64,000 nucleotides of DNA from Vibrio breoganii (GTDB lineage Bacteria > Pseudomonadota > Gammaproteobacteria > Enterobacterales > Vibrionaceae). Below, one piece after another: positions 8,672 to 17,814 of the stretch (its first letter is position 1; every line of letters starts with the position of its first letter). The notes beneath the pieces are model-generated. The model saw nothing but the letters and a program-made list of their open reading frames with translations, was not told the origin of the DNA and did not search any database. Location of the stretch: positions 1,279,834 to 1,343,833 of the forward strand of contig NZ_CP016178.1 of assembly GCF_001677275.1 (NCBI RefSeq). The letters run 5' to 3'. The translations under genes and the position numbers were made by a program.

Positions 8672-10177
8672 ATGAATCAAGCCATTCTACAACTAGCCGA
8701 CATCGAGAAAGCTTTCCCTGGAGTGAAGGCTTTGGATAAGGCGAGCCTTAATGTTTATCCCGGTCGTGTCATGGCACTGATGGGTGAAAACGGCGCAGGC
8801 AAGTCCACTTTGATGAAAGTACTCACCGGCATCTACAGCAAAGACTCTGGTTCTATTGCTTATCAGGGTTCAACGGCCTCCTTCAAGGGGCCACGAGACT
8901 CTCAAGAAGCAGGCATCAGTATCATTCATCAGGAACTCAACCTTATTCCTGAGCTGACTATCGCAGAAAACATCTTCCTTGGTCGCGAGTTCACCTCTAA
9001 GTTTGGTCGAATTCAATGGGATCAAATGTACCAAGAAGCTGACCAATTATTAGCGCGTTTGAACGTGAAACACAGCTCAAAAACGCTATTGGGCGACCTT
9101 AGTCTTGGCGAGCAGCAGATGGTCGAAATTGCCAAAGCTCTGTCTTTCAAATCAAAAGTCATCATCATGGATGAGCCGACCGATGCATTGACCGATACTG
9201 AGACTGAATCGCTGTTTGCAGTTATCAGAGAACTTCGCGAGCAAGGCTGTGGCATCGTTTATATCTCTCACCGATTAAAAGAAATCTTCCAGATCTGTGA
9301 TGACATTACTGTACTTCGTGACGGCAAATTCATTGGTGAATGTGAGGTTGCTAACACCGATGAAGATGGCCTGATTGAAATGATGGTTGGTCGAAAACTG
9401 GAAGAACAATACCCTCGCGTTGACGTTAGACACGGTGACACCTGCCTAGAAGTAAAAGGGCTAACGGGCTCTGGTGTGCATGACATCAGCTTTAACCTTA
9501 AGCGCGGAGAGATCCTTGGGGTGTCCGGTCTTATGGGCGCTGGACGCACTGATCTGATGAAGGTGATCTACGGTGCCCTTCCAAGCGAGCGCGGCGTGAT
9601 CAATCTTAATAACCGAACAATTAACCCAGTGAGCCCTCAAGATGGCTTGGCCAACGGCATCGCTTATATCTCAGAAGATCGTAAAGGCGACGGGCTGGTC
9701 CTTGGGTTGTCTGTTAAAGAAAACATGTCACTAAGCGCCTTAGACAAGATCACCAAGGGCGGGCGCATTCAGCACGATGCAGAAGCCATTGCGGTTGAGG
9801 ACTTCATTCGTTTATTCAATATCAAGACGCCTACTCGCGAACAAATCATCGGTAACCTATCTGGTGGTAATCAGCAGAAAGTAGCGATAGCAAAAGGCCT
9901 AATGACTAAGCCAACGGTGCTGATTCTCGATGAACCCACTCGCGGCGTAGATGTTGGTGCCAAAAAAGAAATCTATCAATTGATCAACAAGTTTAAAGCC
10001 GATGGCATGAGCATCATCTTAGTCTCTTCTGAAATGCCCGAGGTGCTGGGTATGAGTGACCGCATTCTAGTAATGCACGAAGGCCGAATCAGTGGCGAGT
10101 TTGAAGCACATGAAGCCGATCAAGAAAAACTAATGGCATGCGCCGTGGGCAAAAAAATTAATGAGGTAGCAGCATGA
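8672..10177 (+). CDS. rbsA: Ribose ABC transporter ATPase RbsA
   Basis: 501 residues with two fused ABC domains, as in E. coli RbsA. The first has Walker A GENGAGKST (residues 38-46), signature LSLGEQQM and Walker B VIIMDEPTDAL. The second has the degenerate Walker A region LMGAGRTDLM, signature LSGGNQQK and Walker B LILDEPTRGVD. It powers ribose import through RbsC. It overlaps rbsC by four bases (ATGA), implying translational coupling. Confidence 0.96.
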   Translation: MNQAILQLADIEKAFPGVKALDKASLNVYPGRVMALMGENGAGKSTLMKVLTGIYSKDSGSIAYQGSTASFKGPRDSQEAGISIIHQELNLIPELTIAENIFLGREFTSKFGRIQWDQMYQEADQLLARLNVKHSSKTLLGDLSLGEQQMVEIAKALSFKSKVIIMDEPTDALTDTETESLFAVIRELREQGCGIVYISHRLKEIFQICDDITVLRDGKFIGECEVANTDEDGLIEMMVGRKLEEQYPRVDVRHGDTCLEVKGLTGSGVHDISFNLKRGEILGVSGLMGAGRTDLMKVIYGALPSERGVINLNNRTINPVSPQDGLANGIAYISEDRKGDGLVLGLSVKENMSLSALDKITKGGRIQHDAEAIAVEDFIRLFNIKTPTREQIIGNLSGGNQQKVAIAKGLMTKPTVLILDEPTRGVDVGAKKEIYQLINKFKADGMSIILVSSEMPEVLGMSDRILVMHEGRISGEFEAHEADQEKLMACAVGKKINEVAA

Positions 10178-11160
10178 GTAGCAATGCTATGAGTAAGACA
10201 AACACCGAAACACACGGTAAAAAACTGTTCAGCAAAGAGTGGCTAATAGAACAAAAATCATTGATAGCACTGCTGTTTTTGATTGTTGTTGTGTCGTTTC
10301 TTAACCCGAACTTCTTTACTGTCGACAACATCTTAAACATCCTTCGTCAAACCAGTGTAAATGCGATTATCGCGGTGGGTATGACGCTGGTTATTCTTAC
10401 TGCTGGTATCGACCTGAGTGTCGGCTCTGTGCTGGCGCTATGTGGTGCCTTCGCAGCAAGTTTGATCGCACTGGAAGTACCCGTGTTCTTCGCAGTACCT
10501 ACCGCACTGGTTGCAGGTGCGGGTCTAGGCGCAATCAGTGGCATCATTATTGCTAAGGGTAAGGTGCAAGCCTTTATTGCCACGCTAGTAACGATGACGC
10601 TCTTGCGCGGCGTGACTATGGTGTATACCGATGGTCGCCCAATCTCTGCAGGCTTTACAGATACCGCTGATGCATTTGCATGGTTTGGTACTGGTTATGC
10701 AATGGGCATCCCTGTTCCGGTGTGGATCATGGTTGGTGTATTTGCCACTGTTTGGTACCTACTTAACCATACCCGCTTTGGTCGCTACGTTTACGCTCTT
10801 GGTGGTAATGAATCTGCTGCTCGTCTTTCAGGTATCAATGTCGATAGAGTAAAGATTGGTGTTTACGCTATTTGTGGTTTGCTAGCAGCACTCGCAGGCA
10901 TCATCGTGACCTCTCGTCTATCTTCAGCTCAACCTACTGCGGGTATGGGCTATGAACTCGATGCCATTGCTGCGGTAGTTCTGGGTGGCACCAGTTTAAT
11001 GGGCGGCAAGGGACGTATCATGGGTACCTTAATTGGTGCACTCATCATCGGCTTCCTAAACAACGCACTTAACCTTCTAGACGTATCTTCTTATTTCCAG
11101 ATGATAGCCAAAGCTGTGGTCATTCTTCTGGCAGTAATGGTAGACAATAAAAATAAATAA
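10174..11160 (+). CDS. rbsC: Ribose ABC transporter permease RbsC
   Basis: 328 residues, almost wholly hydrophobic, with around ten membrane helices and the sugar-permease signatures VILTAGIDLSVGSVLALCGA and AVVLGGTSLMGGKGRIMGTL. It forms the inner-membrane channel with RbsA. The start overlaps the end of rbsA. A second in-frame ATG 15 bases downstream is also possible. Confidence 0.95.
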   Translation: MSSNAMSKTNTETHGKKLFSKEWLIEQKSLIALLFLIVVVSFLNPNFFTVDNILNILRQTSVNAIIAVGMTLVILTAGIDLSVGSVLALCGAFAASLIALEVPVFFAVPTALVAGAGLGAISGIIIAKGKVQAFIATLVTMTLLRGVTMVYTDGRPISAGFTDTADAFAWFGTGYAMGIPVPVWIMVGVFATVWYLLNHTRFGRYVYALGGNESAARLSGINVDRVKIGVYAICGLLAALAGIIVTSRLSSAQPTAGMGYELDAIAAVVLGGTSLMGGKGRIMGTLIGALIIGFLNNALNLLDVSSYFQMIAKAVVILLAVMVDNKNK

Positions 11161-11172
11161 CACCCTGAGAAC

Positions 11173-11199
11173 AAAGTGGTCACGGATTGTGGCCACTTT
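11173..11199 (+). other. Intercistronic hairpin between rbsC and rbsB
   Basis: AAAGTGGTCAC (11173-11183) pairs with GTGGCCACTTT (11189-11199) with one G-U pair and a five-base loop. There is no U-run, so it is more likely a processing or stabilising stem that sets differential expression of the binding protein than a terminator. Confidence 0.65.
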
Positions 11200-11230
11200 A
11201 GTGAACCTCTCCCTACACAAGGAAAGCATA

Positions 11231-12112
11231 ATGAAAAAACTAACAACTCTTATCTCTGCCGCGCTCTTGTCGTCGACTATGTCTGTTTCAGCACAGGCTC
11301 AAGACACACTAGCGATCGTGGTTTCTACACTGAACAACCCGTTCTTTGTCACCATGAAAGATGGCGCTGAAGCAAAGGCAAAAGAGCTAGGTTATAACCT
11401 TATCGTTCTGGACTCACAAAACGATCCAAGCAAAGAGCTTTCCAATGTAGAGGACCTTACTGTTCGCGGTGTTAAAGCTATCCTAATCAACCCTACAGAC
11501 TCGGACGCTGTATCCAACGCTATTCGTATGGCTAACCGCTCAGGCATTCCTGTATTGACATTAGACCGTGGTGCAAGCCGAGGTGAAGTCGTCAGCCATA
11601 TCGCATCAGACAACGTTGCTGGCGGTGAAATGGCCGGTAAATTCATCATGGAGCGCGTCGGTGAGAAAGCGAAGGTTATCCAGCTTGAAGGTATTGCTGG
11701 TACTTCTGCGGCACGTGAACGTGGCGAAGGCTTTATGAAGGCCGTTGACGGCGGTGGTATGGAGCTACTTGCTAGCCAGCCAGCTGACTTCGACCGCACC
11801 AAAGGCCTAAACGTTATGGAAAACCTACTAGCGGCAAACCCGAACGTTCAAGCTGTTTTTGCTCAGAATGATGAAATGGCACTGGGCGCACTACGTGCCA
11901 TCCAAGCATCAGGTAAAGACGTGACTATTGTGGGCTTTGACGGCACTGACGACGGTATCGCAGCCGTTAATCGCGGAATGCTATCAGCAACGATTGCACA
12001 GCAACCAGATATGATCGGCGCTCTAGGTGTAGAGACTGCAGATAAGGTTCTTAAGGGCCAAGACGTAGAGCAGTACATCCCTGTTCCTCTAAAAGTAGTG
12101 ACTAAGCAATAA
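11231..12112 (+). CDS. rbsB: Ribose-binding periplasmic protein RbsB
   Basis: 293 residues: signal peptide MKKLTTLISAALLSSTMSVSAQA, then a mature protein beginning DTLAIVVSTLNNPFFVTMKDG as in E. coli RbsB. Ribose-contact segments VLDSQNDPSKE, PVLTLDRGASRGEV, GIAGTSAARERGEGF and FAQNDEMALGA are present. It delivers ribose to RbsC from the periplasm. The start at 11231 follows AGGAAAG and is preferred over an upstream in-frame start at 11189. Confidence 0.96.
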   Translation: MKKLTTLISAALLSSTMSVSAQAQDTLAIVVSTLNNPFFVTMKDGAEAKAKELGYNLIVLDSQNDPSKELSNVEDLTVRGVKAILINPTDSDAVSNAIRMANRSGIPVLTLDRGASRGEVVSHIASDNVAGGEMAGKFIMERVGEKAKVIQLEGIAGTSAARERGEGFMKAVDGGGMELLASQPADFDRTKGLNVMENLLAANPNVQAVFAQNDEMALGALRAIQASGKDVTIVGFDGTDDGIAAVNRGMLSATIAQQPDMIGALGVETADKVLKGQDVEQYIPVPLKVVTKQ

Positions 12113-12121
12113 CCCTTTCTA

Positions 12122-12152
12122 TCCAGCCCTTGCCTCTCCACCAAGGGCTGGA
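12122..12152 (+). other. Intercistronic hairpin between rbsB and rbsK
   Basis: TCCAGCCCTTG (12122-12132) pairs perfectly with CAAGGGCTGGA (12142-12152) around a nine-base loop. No U-run follows. Such a stem after a binding-protein gene often protects upstream mRNA and lowers expression of the next gene. Confidence 0.7.
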
Positions 12153-12217
12153 CAGATACGCCTGAGCTCTAATTCCTAGAGTTCATACTTATCTGTTTAT
12201 ATCTGTGAGGACCACCA

Positions 12218-13132
12218 ATGAGCAAATTAGTCGTTTTGGGTAGCGTGAACGCTGACCATGTTTTGCAGGTTCCATCGTTTCCTCGTCCCGGTGAGACATT
12301 GCACGGGCGAAGCTATCAAGTTATCCCTGGAGGGAAAGGGGCTAACCAAGCCGTTGCGGCCGCTCGTTTAGGCGCTGATATTGCTTTCATTGCTGCCGTG
12401 GGTAATGACGCGTTTGGCCTTAATATCGTTAAGAGCTTTGCGAGCGATGGCATTGATGTCTCTGGTGTAAAAGTCACTTCTGACTTTCCGACAGGCATTG
12501 CTATGATCCAAGTATCCGATAGCGGCGAAAACAGCATCTGTATCTCAGCCGAAGCCAACGCTACCCTAACCGAACAGTCGATAGAGCAAGACCTTCCTAG
12601 CATCGCCTCTGCTGACTACCTCTTGATGCAATTAGAAACGCCAATGTGTGGCGTGACAAAAGCCGCGCTGCATGCCAATTCACACAATACCAAGGTTATC
12701 CTCAACCCTGCTCCAGCTTGCCCTCTGTCTGACGAACTTCTTGAACAAGTCGACATCATCACCCCAAATGAAACTGAAGCAGAAGTACTGACAGGTATTG
12801 CAGTTACAGACCAAACAACGGCACAATTAGCCGCAGATGAATTGCACAGCAAGGGCATCACCACAGTGATGATCACTCTTGGTGCGAAAGGGGTTTGGCT
12901 GAGTGAAAACGGCAGCGGGCAACTTATCGAAGGTTTTCGCGTAGAAGCTACCGATACTACGGCGGCGGGTGATACCTTTAATGGTGCTTTGGTGACTGGC
13001 TTGATTGAAAACAAGTCCATGCACGACGCCATCATCTTTGCTCATGCGGCAGCGGCAATCTCAGTCACTCGATTTGGCGCGCAAACTTCTATCCCAACGA
13101 GACAAGAAGTCGATGCATTTTTACAGCAATAA
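12218..13132 (+). CDS. rbsK: Ribokinase RbsK
   Basis: 304 residues of the PfkB sugar-kinase family. It phosphorylates D-ribose to ribose 5-phosphate with ATP. Visible motifs: N-terminal VVLGSVNADHV, GGKGANQAVAAARLGAD (substrate-binding PfkB signature 1), and DTTAAGDTFNGALV near residue 248, which carries the catalytic Asp (AGD) and anion-hole glycine. RBS GAGG upstream. Fifth gene of the operon. Confidence 0.96.
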   Translation: MSKLVVLGSVNADHVLQVPSFPRPGETLHGRSYQVIPGGKGANQAVAAARLGADIAFIAAVGNDAFGLNIVKSFASDGIDVSGVKVTSDFPTGIAMIQVSDSGENSICISAEANATLTEQSIEQDLPSIASADYLLMQLETPMCGVTKAALHANSHNTKVILNPAPACPLSDELLEQVDIITPNETEAEVLTGIAVTDQTTAQLAADELHSKGITTVMITLGAKGVWLSENGSGQLIEGFRVEATDTTAAGDTFNGALVTGLIENKSMHDAIIFAHAAAAISVTRFGAQTSIPTRQEVDAFLQQ

Positions 13133-13146
13133 CTAAAGGACGTTAC

Positions 13147-14157
13147 ATGGCTTCAATGAAAGACATCGCTAAATTAGCCGGGGTTTCGACCTCGACGGTA
13201 AGTCATGTGATCAGTAAACGACGCTACGTCAGTGAAGAAATATCCGAGCGAGTTAACAAAGCCGCCAAAGAGTTGAATTACTTCCCTTCTGCTTTGGCGC
13301 GCAGTCTGAAAATGAATCGCACTAATACCATTGGCATGTTGGTGACCAACTCCACCAACCCGTTTTTTGGCGAGGTGGTAAAAGGCGTTGAAAGACACTG
13401 TTATGAGAAAGGCTACAACCTGATCTTATGCAACACAGAAGGCGACCATAACCGCATGCGCGAATCTATCGACACCTTAATGCAGAAAAGGGTCGATGGC
13501 TTGATACTCATGTGTCCTTCACTTGAGGGCGAAAAGTTAGAGTCTTTTGAGCGTTCTCCTAACATTCCAGTAGTGGTGATGGATTGGGGCACCATGAGCT
13601 TTGAAAGTGACAAGATCCAAGATAACTCTCTGCATGGCGGGTATCTCGCCGCTCAGCACCTGATTGAGCACGGTCATCGCAATATCGGCTGTATTACCGG
13701 CCCAATGTCTAAGTATCAAGCGCAGAAGCGTTTTGAAGGATTTAAGCAGGCACTACAGCAGGCCGATATTGACCTAAACTCGCAATGGGTCGATGAAGGT
13801 AACTTTGAATGTGACGGTGGCTACAACGCCATGCAGCGCATTCTTAAGCAAGACAAACTGCCAAGCGCCGTCTTCGTATGCAACGACATGATGGCGATGG
13901 GGGCGATTAATGCCGCGCATGAGTTAGGCATTACTATACCCGAACAACTCTCCATCATTGGCTACGATGATTTGCACATCGCACGATTTATGAGCCCGGC
14001 ACTGACCACCATTCATCAGCCAAAATTTCGACTGGGTAAGGCAGCAGTGGACGCTATTTTGCAGAAACTGAGTAATGCTGATGCACCACATAAAACGGTA
14101 CAACTAGAGCCTAAATTGGTAGAAAGAAACACCGTGAGAACGGTTGTCGAACAGTAG
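13147..14157 (+). CDS. rbsR: LacI-family ribose operon repressor RbsR
   Basis: 336 residues. An N-terminal LacI helix-turn-helix and hinge (MASMKDIAKLAGVSTSTVSH ... NYFPSALARSLK) is followed by a periplasmic-binding-protein-like sugar domain (residues ~60-330). It follows rbsK by 14 bases and is the last gene of the operon, so it should be autoregulated. The perfect 18-bp palindrome before rbsD is the likely operator, released on ribose binding. Confidence 0.94.
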   Translation: MASMKDIAKLAGVSTSTVSHVISKRRYVSEEISERVNKAAKELNYFPSALARSLKMNRTNTIGMLVTNSTNPFFGEVVKGVERHCYEKGYNLILCNTEGDHNRMRESIDTLMQKRVDGLILMCPSLEGEKLESFERSPNIPVVVMDWGTMSFESDKIQDNSLHGGYLAAQHLIEHGHRNIGCITGPMSKYQAQKRFEGFKQALQQADIDLNSQWVDEGNFECDGGYNAMQRILKQDKLPSAVFVCNDMMAMGAINAAHELGITIPEQLSIIGYDDLHIARFMSPALTTIHQPKFRLGKAAVDAILQKLSNADAPHKTVQLEPKLVERNTVRTVVEQ

Positions 14158-14167
14158 ATTCGGTACC

Positions 14168-14612
14168 CGTCGTTCTTGGGGTGTTTGATTGGGAACCTTT
14201 TGGCTTCTGCAGGTGAAGAGATCCCCGATAAGACACTCCGGGGATGACGAATGTCGGTCATTGGTTCGAAGGGACTAACTTCTTCGTCGTTCCCAAGGTG
14301 TTTTATTGGGAACCTGTTGGCTACCGAGGGTGAAGAGATCCCCGATAAGACACTCCGGGGATGACGAATGTCGGTCATTGGTTCGAAAGGACTAACTTCT
14401 TCGTCGTTCCCAAGGTGTTTTATTGGGAACCTGATAGCTTCTGAAGGTGAATAGATCCCCGATAGGACACTTCGGGGATGACGAATGTCGGTCATTGGTT
14501 CGAAAGGACTAACTTCTTCGTCGTTCCCAAGGTGTTTTATTGGGAACCTGATAGCTTCTGAAGGTGAAGAGATCCCCGATAGGACACTTCGGGGATGACG
14601 AATGTCGGTTGT
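14168..14612 (+). repeat. Array B: four copies of the 117-bp tandem repeat
   Basis: Units start at 14168, 14285, 14402 and 14519 with an exact 117-base period, in the same orientation and of the same sequence family as array A (7578-8009). Because 117 is divisible by three and the unit lacks stops in one minus frame, an apparent 229-codon reading frame with a repeated 39-residue peptide runs through it; I treat that as an artefact. The rest of the 667-base gap before ktrB holds one more hairpin unit and otherwise nothing recognised. Confidence 0.92.
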
Positions 14613-14678
14613 TGCTACGTAGGGACTGACACAGCTTCCACTTATACAGTCGCCCCAAATACCACCAAGTGTAGGCTC

Positions 14679-14708
14679 GTCATTGCCGAGGGCTCTTATC
14701 GGCAATCT
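14679..14708 (-). repeat. Single REP-like hairpin unit
   Basis: GTCATTGCCGA (14679-14689) and TCGGCAATCT (14699-14708) form an eight-base stem (ATTGCCGA/TCGGCAAT) with the same GTCAT...ATCT borders as the other hairpin units, in minus orientation. Confidence 0.6.
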
Positions 14709-14824
14709 TAGAGTTAGCGTATTCCTAAATTCCCATTAACAGCATGCGAGAACAACAGGATTCAGACCATAGAGCCATAGCCCTCCCCACAACCTAGGGC
14801 CTAGGCCTCTAGAACCCTTTATAT

Positions 14825-16192
14825 CTACCCCGTAAACACCGGCTCTTCCGGATACCTAACCAACGTCTTCTCCGGTCTCGCTAACATGTAGGCCAAGGTC
14901 AAAGGTCCAATACGGCCGATGATCATCACTATTACCATAATTAACTTACCGGGCTCGGAGAGTTGGGCTGTTAAGCCTGCGCTAACACCTACTGTCGCAA
15001 ATGCCGAAATCACTTCAAAGATAACCATCTTAAACGGCGCCTGCTCGGTAATCATCAATGCGAACATGGCCAAGAATAGCAAGATGCCACTGACCACTAT
15101 GATGGCCAGTGAGCGCACTATGATTTGTGAGCCTATGGTTCGATGAAATAGAACCACATCTTTCTTTTGTCGCAGGAAGCCCCATGTCGCCACAGCAGCC
15201 ACTACGAAGGTAGACACTTTAATACCACCGCCTGTCGACGTTGAACCCGCACCCACCAGCATGAGTAGCATCATAAACAACATAGCAGGAGAGGTAAGCG
15301 AGGCGAGGTCAATACTGTTAAAGCCTGCAGTTCGAGCGGTTGCCGATTGGAAGAAGGCGGCTAGCCATTGCTCTGAAGTGGAAAGGTGCCCTAGCGTTGC
15401 TGCGTTATGCCGCTCAAGTAACCAGAACATCAAAGTACCAACAATGAGAAGCGTTGGCGTACCCACTAGCATGATCTTAGTGTGCAGTTGAAGGTGCCTA
15501 AAGCCTTTGTGCAAGTTAGTCGATAGGTCGCCAACTACGGTAAAGCCTAGACCGCCCAAGATAAATAGCGCTGCTAGAGTGCTAATAATCACTGGGTCGC
15601 CAACAAAGCCTACCAAGCTGTCGGAAAATAAGGAGAAGCCAGCATTATTGAACGCAGATATAGAGTGAAATAACGCGTAGAACAGTCCAGTGCTCCATCC
15701 CATCTCAGGCACCCACCTAAAGCTAAGTACTAGGAACCCAACAAATTCGGCCACAAGTGCGAAGATAATGATCTTCTTCACTAAGCCTCGTAAATTGATT
15801 CTGCGGTCTTGTCCAAGCGCTTCCTTTGCCAACGCTTGTTGTTGCAACGACAATCGCACACCAAACATATACAGAAGTACAGCAGATAAGGTCATCTGCC
15901 CTAGACCGCCAATCTGCATCAGAATCATTAATAGGATTTTTCCGCTCAGCGTAAAATGCTGCCCGGTATCTACCACACCGAGGCCCGTCACACTAATCGC
16001 GGATGTTGCCGTAAACAGAGCATCGGTCATCGACAGACCAGATACAGAAAAAACAGGGAGAGTGAGCAACACAGCAGAAGGAAGCAAGATCATCAAGAAC
16101 GTAAGTACGATGATCCTAGGCTCTCCCCCTTTACCACCCTTTCGTTCTGGGCCAAGGGTATAGACTCGGCTTTGATGAATTCTTGGGATCAT
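14825..16192 (-). CDS. ktrB: Na+-dependent K+ uptake protein, channel subunit KtrB
   Basis: 455 residues, the length of Vibrio alginolyticus KtrB. It is the K+-translocating subunit of the SKT (Trk/Ktr/HKT) superfamily: four membrane-pore-membrane units, with filter regions containing conserved glycines such as TSAISVTGLGVVD, FHSISAFNNAGFS, ATARTAGFNSIDL and SAFATVGVSAGLT. The GAGSTSTGGGIKVSTF stretch matches the gating-loop region. It overlaps ktrA by four bases in a ktrA-ktrB operon read right to left. Function: K+ uptake in osmotic adaptation. Confidence 0.94.
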   Translation of the reverse strand: MIPRIHQSRVYTLGPERKGGKGGEPRIIVLTFLMILLPSAVLLTLPVFSVSGLSMTDALFTATSAISVTGLGVVDTGQHFTLSGKILLMILMQIGGLGQMTLSAVLLYMFGVRLSLQQQALAKEALGQDRRINLRGLVKKIIIFALVAEFVGFLVLSFRWVPEMGWSTGLFYALFHSISAFNNAGFSLFSDSLVGFVGDPVIISTLAALFILGGLGFTVVGDLSTNLHKGFRHLQLHTKIMLVGTPTLLIVGTLMFWLLERHNAATLGHLSTSEQWLAAFFQSATARTAGFNSIDLASLTSPAMLFMMLLMLVGAGSTSTGGGIKVSTFVVAAVATWGFLRQKKDVVLFHRTIGSQIIVRSLAIIVVSGILLFLAMFALMITEQAPFKMVIFEVISAFATVGVSAGLTAQLSEPGKLIMVIVMIIGRIGPLTLAYMLARPEKTLVRYPEEPVFTG

Positions 16193-16851
16193 AATGCGCG
16201 CAGATTTTGAGCAAGCTCGGCCTCAGGGCCGACTACGATAATGACATCACCTATCTCAAGGCTTTTCTCGAAGCTAGGTGAAGGGATGACCTCTGGGCCT
16301 CGTTTAAGAGCGATCACACTGACGCCCTCTTCACGGCACAAAGACATATCAGACAAGGATTTTCCGAGTAGATTTGAGCTGACCACGACCTCGGTCAACG
16401 CCAAGCCACTGCCAAGCGGGTGGAAGTCTTTAACTCGTTTATCGATCATCTGGTTGGCGATACGAATGCCCATTTCCTTCTCAGGCATGATCACACGGTC
16501 GGCCCCAACCTTGGTTAAGATCTTGGCATGAAATTTATCGTTGGCCTTAACCCAAACGGTCTTACAGTGCGCTTCTTTGAGTACCAAAGTGGTTAAGATG
16601 CTGGCATTGATATCGCTACCGATTGCCACCATCACCATGTCATATTCTTCCAGCTTTAACTCAGCAACCGTTTCTTCTTGTGTACAGTTTGCCACTATCA
16701 CTTCGGTGGAAAACTCGATGGCGCTCTTTACCCGCTCTTCATTCAGATCGACAGCTAGCACTTGTGCTCCTGCTCGGCTTAATTCTTGGCACACTGATAA
16801 GCCGAATCGACCCAGTCCTATCACGGCATACTGCTTTTTCGCTGATCTCAT
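16189..16851 (-). CDS. ktrA: K+ uptake regulatory subunit KtrA (RCK/TrkA domain)
   Basis: 220 residues. An N-terminal RCK-N/Rossmann domain with the nucleotide motif VIGLGRFGLSVCQE and acidic AVDLNEERV, followed by an RCK-C domain (residues ~140-220). KtrA forms a cytoplasmic octameric ring that binds ATP/ADP and gates KtrB. First gene of the ktrAB operon, overlapping ktrB. A TTTACAGTGTAAA palindrome lies about 140 bases upstream. Confidence 0.94.
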   Translation of the reverse strand: MRSAKKQYAVIGLGRFGLSVCQELSRAGAQVLAVDLNEERVKSAIEFSTEVIVANCTQEETVAELKLEEYDMVMVAIGSDINASILTTLVLKEAHCKTVWVKANDKFHAKILTKVGADRVIMPEKEMGIRIANQMIDKRVKDFHPLGSGLALTEVVVSSNLLGKSLSDMSLCREEGVSVIALKRGPEVIPSPSFEKSLEIGDVIIVVGPEAELAQNLRAL

Positions 16852-16988
16852 TTACTTCCTCCAATGACAGTATTTTGGCCAAACAAAAACTGTTGCGATT
16901 TGAAGTATAGTAAACATCTGATTTACATAACGAAATATCGAAAAATTAAAAGATAGTTATCGAAGTTAGAAGATAAAAGGAGAAGGTA

Positions 16989-17001
16989 TTTACAGTGTAA
17001 A
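16989..17001. promoter_or_regulatory. 13-bp palindrome TTTACAGTGTAAA (copy 1)
   Basis: A perfect dyad around a central G in the ktrA upstream region. The same sequence, or its central-base complement, recurs at 39695, 57181 and 61427, which suggests a regulator site or short repeat. It could also be a chance part of the exonuclease 3' region. Confidence 0.45.
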
Positions 17002-17011
17002 GAAGAAAGAA

Positions 17012-17036
17012 CCCCTGCCTATAAATTAGCAGGGGG
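17012..17036 (-). terminator. Terminator-like hairpin after the exonuclease gene
   Basis: CCCCTGC (17012-17018) pairs with GCAGGGG (17029-17035). Read on the minus strand it is followed by a short U-rich TTCTTTCTTC, placing it just downstream of the exonuclease stop. Confidence 0.6.
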
Positions 17037-17053
17037 ATAATGTCTGCCTAGAA

Positions 17054-17683
17054 TCAAGCTCTCGCTAGCCTTACCTGCTTGCTAATTAAAGAACTCAAAG
17101 CACTCTTGCTTGTTTTTGATATTTTTTGCATAAAAGAAAAATCAGGATCAACAATACCACTGGATTGTAGGTCTTGTAGCATGACCATCCAAAGCTTTGC
17201 TGTCATCTCTGAGTCCGCTAACGCGCGGTGAAAGACGCCATCGTGGTCAATCTTCTTATAGCGAACCAAGTCACCCAATTTATGGGTCGGCGCATCTTGA
17301 TACAGACGTCTTGCGATCAACATAGAGCAGGCAAATTGTCCTTGGTACTCAATGCCTAAAGGGGAGTATTCTGCGTCCAAAAAGCGTTTATCAAAAGAGG
17401 CGTTATGCGCCACCATGTTGCTCGCTCCAACAAATGAGGCAAACTCACGCATCACTTCGCCACAATTTGGCGCAGTGCGAAGCATGTTGTTGGTGATGCC
17501 AGTGTACCTCTCAATAAAAGAGCTGACTCGAAAGCCTGGATTCATAAGCTGCTGAAAGGTATCCACAACCTCACCATTGACCAGTTTAACGGCACCGATT
17601 TCAATAGCACGGTCGCCCATATTAGGAGACAGGCCAGTGGTTTCAAAGTCGAGAACAACAACAGATTTTGCAGAAGAGGGCAT
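17054..17683 (-). CDS. DnaQ-like 3'-5' exonuclease (DEDDh)
   Basis: 209 residues with all three exonuclease motifs: Exo I VVLDFETTGLSP, Exo II MVAHNASFDKRFLD, and Exo III HRALADSEMTAKL with His and Asp of the DEDDh type. This is the fold of the Pol III epsilon subunit, but the protein lacks a visible polymerase-binding tail and resembles stand-alone PolC-like exonucleases found in gamma-proteobacteria. It probably trims DNA or RNA 3' ends; the specific substrate is unknown. Monocistronic. Confidence 0.9.
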   Translation of the reverse strand: MPSSAKSVVVLDFETTGLSPNMGDRAIEIGAVKLVNGEVVDTFQQLMNPGFRVSSFIERYTGITNNMLRTAPNCGEVMREFASFVGASNMVAHNASFDKRFLDAEYSPLGIEYQGQFACSMLIARRLYQDAPTHKLGDLVRYKKIDHDGVFHRALADSEMTAKLWMVMLQDLQSSGIVDPDFSFMQKISKTSKSALSSLISKQVRLARA

Positions 17684-17814
17684 AAATACTCTGGAATATA
17701 GGATGAAAACGGCAACATTCTAACACGATAAATCAGCAGTTTCTGCGGGCTATTGCTTGGCAAACGCATTAGCGATCAGTAGGGTAGAAACAAAATCAAA
17801 ACCAAGGAAAATCA

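Noticed and set aside
14016..14705. A minus-strand open frame of 229 codons with a 39-residue peptide repeated several times
   Set aside because: It runs through array B. The period is 117 bases (39 codons) and contains no stop in this frame, so the repeated peptide follows from the DNA repeat; there is no ribosome-binding site or family match, and it overlaps the end of rbsR.
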